This document shows, one piece after another, positions 29,999 through 41,300 of a stretch of 64,000 nt of DNA. Made by a program: the position numbers and the translations under genes. Source of the stretch: Cristatella mucedo (taxonomy: Eukaryota; Bryozoa; Phylactolaemata; Cristatellidae). Below the pieces are notes generated by a model that did no database searches, was not told the origin of the DNA, and worked only from the letters and a program-made list of their open reading frames with translations. Numbering within the stretch: the first letter of the stretch is position 1; the number at the start of each line of letters is the position of its first letter. Location: positions 11,544,501-11,608,500 of the forward strand of contig WPIO01000004.1 of the NCBI GenBank assembly GCA_009760855.2, read 5' to 3'.

Positions 29999-31770
29999 TT
30001 TTTAATTGTCAGCGACTTTAGAAGCTCTGCCACAAAGTGTCGATTATAGGCCAGTAGTAGCTTAAAGGTAATGGTACGACTAAGGCCGTAACTTATCACG
30101 ATGTAAATACTTGCTTTAATCGACCTCAACTGGCTGCACATCGAGAGACTTCGCACCACCGTCTTGCAGGAATTACATTCCTTGCCTTCCGACTACTGAG
30201 TGGCAATTAGGCAACGGTTAAGGTAAGAGGCCTTGACCAAAGGCAAGAGTAAACCTCCGAAACCGTTGTCAAGGCTCAAATTGTAGTGCCAAGTTTTCAG
30301 CAGCATTTAACCATAGGTCAAATTAGTTATAGACGCTTGAAATGACCAAAACTAAAGACGAACGAATCTGTTTTCATAGGCTTAGCAAAGTTGCATGGGC
30401 TTCGGTAATCTTCAGGGCAGACCCCTAGTATTTCTCGCGATGCTCATACCGAAGGCATTCACATTAGAGCACTCAGACATGAAACTTCCAGTCTGCTATT
30501 GCCTAGTTCACAGGCTATTCTGGCAGCTAAGAACAAACTGTGAAGTAGCAGGAAACTCGGCCAACCTATGGTTTGAAAGGTTTAACAATGTGGGCAGTGG
30601 TGAAATTACGGTGAAAAGACGATAACATTCTTAGCGGTTTCAAAATAATAACCGTACCAGCATGTAGGAAATTTCCAAGCGACTTTTGATTAACTGCAGC
30701 TTTGATTTACAACTAGGCTCACCCTTACTTTTGCTTACACTAGCCTCAGGTTTATTATCTGTCTGCTTTATGCCACTCACTTTGTACTATCAAAAATAGA
30801 GAAACCTGTCGTCAAGAAATTATATCCTAGGTAGTAAAAGTCTGCTTACTGCACATTCACGGTTGCCAAATCAGTTTCAACAAGGTAAATATACCACTGG
30901 AGACGCTTTTTGAACTTATGAAAAATTTTATATAATACACACACTCTACCATATCGAATCAGCCCACAAGGCTGATCATATTTTTTTACTTGCTATCAGC
31001 ATTTCACATGGCTTAATCACGGAACTGCTGGAAAAATCTAGCTAATTCCTTCGTCCGATCTATGTCAGCTTGTGTAACTTACGCCGTTGATCGACCAACC
31101 TTAGCTACAATATCATTGTTGAAGTCAGTGCCTTCAACAACTATACGAGCATAGCAACAACACAGATGCACAGTAAAGAGCCTTCATCTTGGAGAGCCAT
31201 CCATGACTATTAGCCCAACAGACCTATACAAGTCAAGGTTTCCACAAAACGACTGCGCCCAGCTACTTCAATGTGGCTAGTTTTCTCCTAATCCACTTGA
31301 ATGCAAGGCCTCATCATCAGTTGACTATGGTGCATTTCTTGGGATGCACAGCATGCCCAAAGAAGAACTTTCTGGACAAATGACAAGGTGCGTTGGTAAT
31401 CAGGGACAGTCTTGCTGACCGCGGTCGAGTCAGCTACATATGGATAACAGCATATCGGTAGTCGTTATCAAGCAGATACTTGGCGATGCAAAGGAGAGCT
31501 CATCGCATATTCATGAGGTGATCAGTTGCTTCCACCACCTCCTCCTTGCTCTTGTGAAGACATCATTACTAGTATCACCACAGCAATCACTATGTACATC
31601 CACTAAAAAACAAAGAAATAACAAAATAATTGCTCATCTAGAAAGATATTAGTAGCAACTAATGCTACACAGGGGACATACCGACAAGCTGTAAATGATA
31701 CAGAATAACGAAGAAAAGACTACATAGCTAGACAAAGACAGGTAGCTTACTTAACTACAACTGTATCGGC
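29999..31770. other. Intergenic, nothing recognised
   Basis: AT-rich unique-looking DNA, no supported exon on either strand. Confidence 0.4.
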
Positions 31771-31912
31771 CCCTGGGTTTCACCCAGGGGTAAGGAGCTC
31801 GCTCTTCATGACCCAGGGCGTGGGTTCGAATCCTGCAAGGGGCGATCTTTAACTGCCCATTGCAAGCCGAGCTGTTAGTAGCCAAGCCTCTTCTGCCGAT
31901 ATATAAGTGAGT
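31771..31912 (+). mobile_element. S1 SINE
   Basis: CCCTGGGTTTCACCCAGGGG, GCGTGGGTTCGAATCCTGCA and CCTCTTCTGCCGATATATAA. The 5' end is close to a tRNA acceptor/D arm. Confidence 0.82.
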
Positions 31913-32035
31913 AAACTCAAGCATAATAAGTACAACACTTTAATCGTAACTAGCCCAAAAAAGTCCCCAGAGGTAATCTGCATTGAAACTCTGCCAATAC
32001 TTCTCCTATACTGTAAATCTTCAACACAGCTTCAA

Positions 32036-32577
32036 GAAGCAACGGATTGACTTCAAGGTTTTGTCGCTCACTTTTAGGTCTCTTCATTCTATGGCTCCAG
32101 CCTATCTTTCAGATATACTACCCCATCAGGCAAAGCATCGTACCACTCACTTTTCGGAATCCAACAGTCTAGAAATACCTCGTACAAACCTTAAATCCTT
32201 TGGAGACCGTGCATTTAGCTCGTATGCTCCCACAGCCTGGAACTCCCTCCCGACCTGCATCAGAACATCCCCCGACCTGACCACATTTAAAAGAAACTTA
32301 AAAACATACCTATTTAGGACAGCATTTAGTGGGTCCTTGTGATTCGTCCTCGATGTGCTTATGCGTGCTGACACTGTTTATGCTGCCACTAACCACATTT
32401 GCATGCTGACCCAGTGCATGTAACCCCTAACCATGTTATTCATTTTGTTTGTTTTTCAAGCATGATTTTACTTACTATTCTATTGCGTATCACTTTGCAG
32501 CAAATGTAAAGCGCCTAGAAAGAGATTAAGTTCTCTGAGGGCGCTTTATACAGTGCAATATTATTATTAACACAAGA
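32036..32577 (+). mobile_element. LINE family A copy, 5'-truncated
   Basis: Starts inside the C-terminal domain ([19 protein letters not shown]), continues to FSGSL and stop at 32342, and ends in the tail and ATT repeats. It differs little from the 55.5 kb copy. Confidence 0.85.
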
Positions 32578-33485
32578 GCAAAAACTTCCCAATCTGACAA
32601 TTTAAGGGCCAATAAGTGTTTTCACATGGGAATTCGTAAAAAGGTATTCAATCTAATAAAAAAGCTTCTGCCAATGGCCCGGGGCAATCTTTGATCAAAA
32701 CGAAGGTGTCACATAGGAACGTGAAAGCTAATATACCTCCAATGCCCTATGCCCAAAGGAATGACAATGTTAGTTTTGATATGCTGTACTAATTTCTAAA
32801 GCACATTCCCGAAGATGCAAATGCCCTATTTATATCACAACAGATGGTGTGTCTACCCAATATTTTTTTAACCAGTTTTGCAAATGCACCCACAAGGAGA
32901 ACTTTGACAAGCCACGATCCTAAACACCACGATTTATAATTGACAAAATCAAGTAACCCTGTCTACTGAGATTAGTGTCTTCGGAAGTTATCAAAAATAC
33001 GATTAACACTTATTCCGAAACTCTGTGTTTCAGGCTGACAACCAGTAGGCAATGATGTTTTCCGTAGATCGACTATGTATTCCATTTCTTTGCAGTAGTA
33101 CAGTTAATTTTCTTTGGTGGCATTTGAAAGGGAAGCTGCCAATTTTCAATATAACTTGAAGTCGAACAAGCCAACAGACAAGTAAGAATGGGTGAAGATA
33201 TGCTCAGTGAAAAAAGACAATGGAGGGGAAAGTTATGCACCACTCTGCTTCTAAATGCACTGCCAAAAAGAGTTTTCTCGAAATCAAGCAAATAGCTAAT
33301 TTTACCCCCCTCAGCAATGAACAACTTACTGGGATAAAAATATGAGGAAATGCAAAGCAGTAACATGCCAATGCTAGTACGAAACAGTTTTAGCAAATAA
33401 TGCTCGAGAGACCATATATACAATTCAGGTGGAATAGAGAATTTGGCTGACCTAGCAATTTATCACATGATAACTTTGTGAAATA

Positions 33486-33565
33486 TAATAATAACAATAC
33501 TAGTATTAATAATAATACTCAATAAAGTGCCCTCAGATAAATCAATCTCTAGGCACTTTACATTA
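33486..33565 (-). mobile_element. LINE family A tail, minus strand
   Basis: ATT-type run followed by the inverse tail (AAAGTGCCCTCAGATAAATC ... TAGGCACTTTACATT). Confidence 0.7.
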
Positions 33566-33782
33566 TATTAAGCATTGCCCTTTGCCCGTGAACAAATCTA
33601 TGTATACACGTATTCTCCATAGAAGTAAATTTTGAAGTAAGTAAGCTGCACTTGTAACTTGAAAGATCCACCCACATATAATCACATGCACAGCAAACTC
33701 GGCAACATATACATAAATTCGAAACTGAACATTGACACAAACTAACAGGCGAGTAAAAAACCTCCGACCGAGGAACATAATA

Positions 33783-33926
33783 TAATAATAATATAAATCA
33801 TTTGTATAGCATCATACGAGAATTTCATCTCTATTCAGGTGCTTCACATATGCCTTAGGGCTCAAACCCACGACCACAGCCAGATCTTGGTCGGGGCAAG
33901 CACCTTAACCACTCGGCCAAACCAGC
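33783..33926 (-). mobile_element. S2 SINE, minus strand
   Basis: TCATTTGTATAGCATCATAC, CTCTATTCAGGTGCTTCACA, GGGCTCAAACCCACGACC and CTTAACCACTCGGCCAAACC give a full-length inverse copy. Confidence 0.85.
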
Positions 33927-35420
33927 TCGGCATATTTGAGTCAGAATTATATAGCAAAATCAGCTGTTAGTTGAGGAGAGCTATTAGCTAACGATACAGC
34001 GTCACCGAATTACAAACTCTTCGGCTCAATAAACACATAAACGCACCGACAGAGCATCTGACCTGCCGAGTTATATACAGAAGGGAAAATAGCGATTAGG
34101 CTATAACTTGCTGCCAGCATGCTGCCGAAAAGACATACATTTCCGATGGACAAAGGGAATAAAGGCAGCAAGGAGGTAGACAAAGTCACTATTGGATGAA
34201 ACAGCTATAAGATACACGTACTAGAACGATTCCGGGTTGGAACTTACATATTTTGCAAAAAACGATCTATTGTCTTGGTCTTCACCTTTTTCTTTTCTTT
34301 TCTTCTCCTGCTCGAGCTTTTCAATGTAGGTCTGAGTTTCAGGCCTGCAAGCCACAACTGGTATGGGTTAAGTGTGCCTGCAAGTCAATGCCATGCAGCA
34401 TACAGCTGCTACCGGTCAGGCAATTGCAGCTATGCACACAGACAGACTGTAAGATAAACACCTTGAGTAAAGAGGAGGGGGGGCCTGCAAGCTCGTAGGG
34501 GTCACAACTCGAGTGTACAGCTTCACCATCGATAGTCGGAGAGCGGATCTTGAAATGATTAACAAACAGCTTATGACCCACGTACTGATGAGCTTCATGA
34601 CACCAATTTAAGCAAATGCAAATGAAACTGCAGCGTCTCAAGGGATTGCTATAGCAATGTCCAATTACACGTGATTATTGCAGATTTCAATAGAAAACCA
34701 AAAATGGCCTGCTATCCATGGAAGTTGAACCCCAGTACTACAAAACCAGATATACCAAAATCATGTACTTCGAGCCTCGACATTCAAGTCCTCCAAAAAT
34801 GTCATCGGCAGTGTGGCTATACTAGGCTCTGCGCTCTGCCTTGTTTCAAGGCGACAGGATTAAGCATTGCTACACTAAATAACCTGGTTGTCAGACACCA
34901 ATCTCTAAGCTGCAAACTAATTAAAATCACCAAACCCTAGTTTTAAGAGGTCTCTCCAGTAGCTCAGCATCGCAAATCGTCTACAGGCTCGCCATTGCTC
35001 GAAATCTTTGCATACCTGAAACAGTCAAACCTTAGCTATAGATGCTGAACAGATTTCCAGGCATATATAACTGTCAAGGCATAAATAAATTTAGTGTTCC
35101 ATTTTCTCCTATTAATTCAGGTACTGGGAATGTGCGCACAATACTCTTTGCCAAGAGAAGCCTAGGTTCACGAGATTTATGAAGGCGCTACTTAATTCAT
35201 CAGCCGGGAACATCCTGAACATTGCAAACATCATAAGCTTGCTTTAATGGCCCGATAAGTCCAAGAACTCTGGTTACTATGTCGCTTGAAAAACAAATGA
35301 TTGCAATGACATATCAGGCCCACTACAGTGGAACCCGTGATATAGCTGAACTGCCACAGGCTCTATAAGAATATATAAGTAGTCCCTATCTAAAGCCAAA
35401 ATGCTTTGGCGGCATGCACT
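33927..35420. other. Intergenic, nothing recognised
   Basis: Scattered short ORFs only. Confidence 0.4.
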
Positions 35421-35544
35421 TTTGCTTCGTGAGACCTAGACTGTAGAACGAAGTTCCACAATCAAACACGATTCTGTGCTACACCTAGTGCGGAACCCAA
35501 CAAATTTCTGATCTTCACGGCAACTGTTCTACCAACTTACACTT

Positions 35545-36232
35545 AGCCATATGCAGTTTAATGCTACCTCATGCAGTCGGCTAGATTATTGTAATTCCCT
35601 TTTGGCTGGGCTACCACAGAAAGCAACTAGGCCACTGCAGCTGGCTATGAATATGGCTACAAGGCTAGTCTTCAACTCCCAGAGGTTTGAGCCCATGTCT
35701 CCTTTGCGAAAAGAGCTAGGATGGCTGCCTGTTGATCAACGAATACAGAGCAAAGTTCTTATGCTGACCCACAAGGCCCGCCACGGCTTGGCTCCTCCAT
35801 TCCTAGCTGAACTGCTGCACCAGTTTCAGCCTCTTCGCGCCTCGTCCTGTGTGGACAATAAATTAGCTGTTCCATCCCTCCACTTAAAGACCGTTGGCGA
35901 TAGAAGCTTTAGCTCTGCAGGTCCTAGACTGTGGAACTTGCTTCCACAATTCTTACGCAACGACAACTACTCTCCTGCTGCCAACTATGGCTCATCCTTT
36001 TCATCGGTCCTGAGCTGCTACTTCCACGCTACCTACTCACTACCTCAACTGCTCTCCCGACTCTGCTATGCTTCCCACTTTCTCTTTGTTGCATGAGATG
36101 AAGTCTGTTGGCTACCGAATGCGTACCGAAAGCCGCTTAGGCTGTGCGTGAGCTATACAAAACTCTCCTGTGTAACACCCACTTGGTCTTTATGGCTTTT
36201 TGCAGTTACAGATAGATACATTACATTACATT
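35545..36232 (+). pseudogene. LINE family B (CR1/L2-like), C-terminal domain and 3' end
   Basis: Reads [75 protein letters not shown] and SSAGPRLWNLLPQFLRN. The 3' UTR ends at TACATTACATTACATT. This is the same domain as family A, but a distinct family with a different tail. A duplicate piece of its end lies at 35420-35480. Confidence 0.82.
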
Positions 36233-37479
36233 GGAGCAGGTAAGATAGGTCATCGGACCAAGGAACCGTGCTCTACTGCTATACGTTTGTGGGTATCAAG
36301 GTCACGTTTCTGAGAAAGCTAGGAGGATGGTTCTTAATTAATCTTAGCAAAATACAAAAGATCTTCTTCCATAACTACAAGGCAAGTTCCTCATTATATA
36401 TAATACCTTCAACCGAAACCACGTGTAATCGCTTCGTGCTGAAAGATTACGGTGTCACTAGATCTTCTGAGCGAACAGTGAGCATACAGGCTCCTGTGGT
36501 TGAACTAAGAGCAGGTTTAAAAAACCGGGCAATGGTGCTTATCAGCCGGTCAAGGGGGGGGGGGGAGATATATTCCGGTGAAGCCCACATGCAAGTAAAC
36601 AGCAGTAACCCAATCGTCTGGTCAAGCCAGTACAAACCAAAGAAAGATTGCAAATGGCCCACCATAGTGTGAACCCAATATTTTCTAATTTTGCCAGTGC
36701 TGGACGGATGAAGGGTTAAGCTGATTTATGACCGAGTCCAAAATTAAAGGTAATCCATGCCACAACTGAGGTTAACACCAATGGGTCCACCACTTAGTCA
36801 CCTATCTATCAAACATTAGAATTCCAAACAATATCAAGCTTTGTCAAAGTTGTTGATCAGAACCTAGGCTGTGATGCACTTAAATACCAATATTGGCAAC
36901 TAGTCCACAAAAGACACGAGGTTCAGTTAGAACACTCATCATAGTTATTAAGCTTTGTCAGTAATGTTGATTGGCACTTAGCAATGAACTTAATAGCCGA
37001 TCTTGAGCCCACTCTGTTAAGGACACCAGGTTCAGTAGGTGCCCGCAGGAATGCACACTCATTCTAGGACAAGCATCAACCAACGTACGTGCAATGAGCA
37101 CACAGAGGCACATGTAAGTTCACACTCAGGCATTCTAGAGACTTAAACACACACACGCACGCACATGCACACACACAGAAACAGACCTGTACAAACTCAC
37201 AAGCATGGACTGATACACAAAACCTTGGCTCAGCACTGCAATTTGAACCAAAAGTATTGTCAATATATTCAGACAGGGCAGGCTCAGTGCAAGCATGCAG
37301 TTTAAGTTTGTTGGATGCAAGAGCCCCGTCTTTTAGTCACACTGATACAATAAAATTACGAAACCAGTGAAGATTAATGTGCACGCATAAAGTTAAACAT
37401 CTGGAGATTCGTATCTGCACACTGCACAGCATCAGCAAATTTATATATTTTACAGCTTCTGCAGATGCTTATAATCATA
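36233..37479. other. Intergenic, unrecognised ORF and a 12-base G run
   Basis: A 134-codon plus-strand frame (36268-36672) has no motif I know. The overlapping minus frame contains LQSFFGLYWLDQ, considered as a possible EMC10 end in the findings. A weak CA-rich patch lies at 37148-37180. Confidence 0.35.
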
Positions 37480-37562
37480 ATAATAATACATATAAATTTG
37501 ATGAATCGCCCTCAGAGAACTCAATCTCTTTCTAGGCGCTTTACAATTGCTGCAAAGGAAGC
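37480..37562 (-). mobile_element. LINE family A tail, minus strand
   Basis: Inverse tail CGCCCTCAGAGAACTCAATC, TCTAGGCGCTTTACAATTGC beside an AT-rich run. Confidence 0.8.
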
Positions 37563-38087
37563 ACGATGTTTGAGGCTATTGAAGCTGCATAAACGATTCC
37601 TTGTTCCTTGTCACAATGTACGTTATGCCAGCAAATTCATTAAAAAGCACATAATGCCAAGGAATACACATGATATAAAAGTCGATAATATGGAGTTCAA
37701 GAGTAAGGCTATTGCTAACCGAACACAACCATGTTGTTCCACGGACTTGGAGCAGCTTTTTTCCAGATAAAAACTTTTTCCTCGAGATGGCAGCTACCTT
37801 AAAGTAACATGGTGGCCTTTAGCTTGTGATAGATCCAGATGCAAGGTATCTTTTAAGTGTGTAATCTTTTACTAATTAATTTCAGCTCGTGAATAGCTTC
37901 AGCAGAAAAAATTGAAAGCCCCTTAAGTGTAGTCGTACAAGAGAGGGAACCGAGCTCTGCAGTCCCTGAGTCCTAGACATGAAGCACATCAGCCAGTCAG
38001 TTTTACTTTAGCGTGGTAGATGAGAAGCTCCAGCCTCTGGGCACAAGCATGTAGTCAAGCAAAAGGTTCGATGCCATACAGCTCAAC

Positions 38088-38384
38088 CTAAAGATTGCAA
38101 TGTACAGCAGAGATACAGTACACACATAGAATGACACAAATAGGAATCACCGGCCGAGTCATGCATGATAGAACGTACGCTGGTGCAGCAGCTGAAGTCA
38201 CAACGTCCACCTTGGTGCTGAAGTGATCTGCCATTAGGCCCTGGTATGCATTTGGGTTGTTAATGGTAGAGCACACAGCTGCACTGATGCCCGGCTTCAC
38301 GGAAAGAGTGATAGCAACTATGTCTTCGCCACCATCAAGCGTAAGTGAAATCGTATCGGTTAGTCGAGCTTCGTAGAGCACACA
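38088..38384 (-). CDS. EMC10: EMC10 exon 5 (last exon, or last exon plus retained intron)
   Basis: Starts after CTTTTAG| with CVLYEARLTDTISLTLDGG and IVAITLSVKPG. The frame then runs to TAG at 38088 through PVIPICVILCVYCISAVHC, which could be a C-terminal membrane anchor. A strong donor (GC|GTACGT) at 38179 would instead end the exon after SAAAPA, where human EMC10 continues into a helix and membrane segment. Both ends are possible. Confidence 0.8.
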   Translation of the reverse strand, partial: CVLYEARLTDTISLTLDGGEDIVAITLSVKPGISAAVCSTINNPNAYQGLMADHFSTKVDVVTSAAAPAYVLSCMTRPVIPICVILCVYCISAVHCNL

Positions 38385-41300
38385 CTAAAAGAACAAAGCA
38401 GAAGTGGTAAAACTTCAGCTGTCGGACTCACCCATACAATACCCATCTCTCTTCTCTCACTCCCTCTCATAGAAAACTCGCTATTAAACAAATAAAGCTT
38501 GCATGGTCGCACTAGGTGACCACCATCCCCAAGCCACAATTTGCTAATTAGTCCACGAATTTCACAATTGCTGGTGCTACATGTATATAGATCAACAGTT
38601 CAGACCCTGACATAGCACTGCGGGTTTAGACACAATTACAGCATAGCTAGCAAACATAACTAAAGAGAAGCTGGGGCAAAATAGCACACCACATCAGACC
38701 ACAAGATCCAAGCAATGACAACAGACCTTCCACTTACTGCTGGAATAAATGTGGCAACACACCGATTCCCAATAACATGATCGCCAGCTCCAACCGGGCA
38801 AAGCCGCAGTTTATATAGGTCACCCGACTCGACGAGTTTCTACAAAAGGTTGAAGTTTTGAGACACAATAAAGAAAAGATGCCACGAATCAAGAGCCACA
38901 ACATAAATTGCAAGACGATTTAAGTTGTGGGCAATTTGTACACCCGTACGCTACACAAAAACCAGCGGTTTGATCCTTCTGGATCGCGCTATTATTCAAG
39001 TGAAGCCGCTATATGCAAACTTGTCGAGGCACCGAGAGACAAGCTTGGTAATGTTGGTGCTACTGTTCAATCAGTTTTAGATGTATGTCTAGGAGTATAC
39101 TACTAGTGTTCATAGCAGCTAAACCATCACTGGCTGCAGAGGTAGAGAACACAATTATCCACATAACTGACAGCTCTTGACTTGATAAGACTTAAAAGGA
39201 AGCTAGAATCTCACCTGCTCCTCACAGCATTAGCTTCATAGATATGGATCTTCCTGAATGTGCTAATGCCTGATACAATTGTGCAATTTTATTATCATTT
39301 ACAATTTGACATGCTTTCTTTCCAGCCAACGTAAACTACCAAGATAGCAAATCGGATCTCTAGCAATAATGCTACTGAAATGCACTACTGTTATTATTTA
39401 TATAAGACCATGATCAACAGGCAGAGCAATTGCTTCAGCCAATGGTGAAGTCCAAGCAGGAAGGGGTTGATGTCCCTGGTCGGCTAATGAATTTACGGGT
39501 CTGTTCCTTTAATCAATACTGTGACAACCTAGCCACAGCACAGTTCACAGATGGGTGGCAAAGGGCCAGGCCAAAGAAGAAGTTGCACATTATTCCATTT
39601 AACTGGATGCCGTTCAAGAAAGTCTCCTACAGGAGCAATAACACAATAGACAGCCAGAACAGATTTAAAATAGTTATACAATTCATTTGCTTTGCAACCT
39701 AAGAAAATGTAATCTCTATCCAGGTGTTTTGCATATGCCACAGGGCTCGATCTCGACCGGCAAAGGTGAGCACATAGCCCCTGATCGAAACTAGAAGGCG
39801 ACTCGGCAATAGCTATAATCCCTTTCAGTCTCAGGTGCTTTAGAAAAATGCTTTGGACGTCCTGACAAGAGCCTTGACGTCGGCTATTGTTGATGGCCTT
39901 ATTAGCACTTTAACGAAAGCCGCTCTTCTGTTTAGAGTGGCTAGATTAGTAACTCGGCTATTTCTTACTGTGGTAGCTGGGGTCTTCTGGCATGCGGAGT
40001 GATGCAATAAATGTTTTTTCTTTCAACCTCCACTGGTTACTCACTAGTCTACCTCATTGCTCCTTTCTACACCCCAATGCTCTCTTTAAATTGCTACAGT
40101 CGTTGTTGTGGAAGGCAAGCCACAGGACTTTTACTAGGTCAACTAACTCTGCTGCATTCAGCCACATGGCACTGTAGTAGCTTTGGCCAAAGTGTGTTTA
40201 CACTATCGGGTCTCCTCCGTCTCTCGTAACTCGTCAGCACTGACCGATTTCCCTCGGATTTGGCCTACTATGTCACCAGACCTTGGGAGCAGAGCCAGAT
40301 CGGCCGACTGTAGTGAAGTACGAGCAGTTCTTTAGGCTACCTCGTTGTAAAATAAATAAAATTCATTTGTACAGTGACCTAAGAGAACACAGTATCTATT
40401 CTGGCGCTTCACATATACCACCAGACTCGAGCCCACGACCTTGGTCATCAAATATATTCACCTTGGCCTCGGTCGGTCAAGGCGATGATCTTAACCACTG
40501 GAAAAACCCAGTGAAAACTGAACCAATCAAAACCCAAGGGCATATACACCTGCGATCAAAACAGCAATGGCTGACGATCGAATGCTGGAGTTTACAGAGG
40601 TGGTCAGGGCAAGTACCTGAAAATGACATGTTTATACGTTGTAACAAACATCATTACAAAGAAGATGCCTGAGTCTGTATTTGGAATGTACCCATGCACT
40701 GTCCACGTTGCTCATTACTTAGTGATATACATTACTTGATATATAAAACACTCTTACACAATATACTATTTCCCAACAAACCTTTTCTCATATGCTAACC
40801 TTCTTTTTCTTCTTCCCTCATACTCGGTTCAATGGGGACTGAAGCAGCAACCTCAATTTCTGCAGCTGCCCCCTTCTATGGGAAATCCTCTTGCATTACC
40901 CAGCCCCATGCATTTGAGCAGGGGTGAGGGCAGGATTAAGTGGGCCATATATTTCCCAATATGGCAAGCCCCACCGGCCCTAACCTCTTACTACAACTCT
41001 TGATGAAAAACACCAGAGCAGGTCTGCACTGCTACACGTTGGCAACCGGGAGAAAATTAAGCGTTTGTGGGCCTCATGCATACACACAAAGATTTCGTAT
41101 GAGCATACCACTGGCATGGTGTCACAACTGTCTAAGCATAGTCAAGTATACCTACTTTCAGTTAGGTAACATTGCAAACATTCGGGGTTCCTTTGACCCT
41201 CAGGTATACTACATCCAAGTTGGTTCCAGCATTAGTGACATCACACGACTTCTGTAACTCACAGCTTCCAGGTCTACCAGCAGTGCAATCAGGCGCTTAT

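Noticed and set aside
40283-40672. 129-codon ORF
   Set aside because: It runs across an inverted S2 SINE and has no other support.
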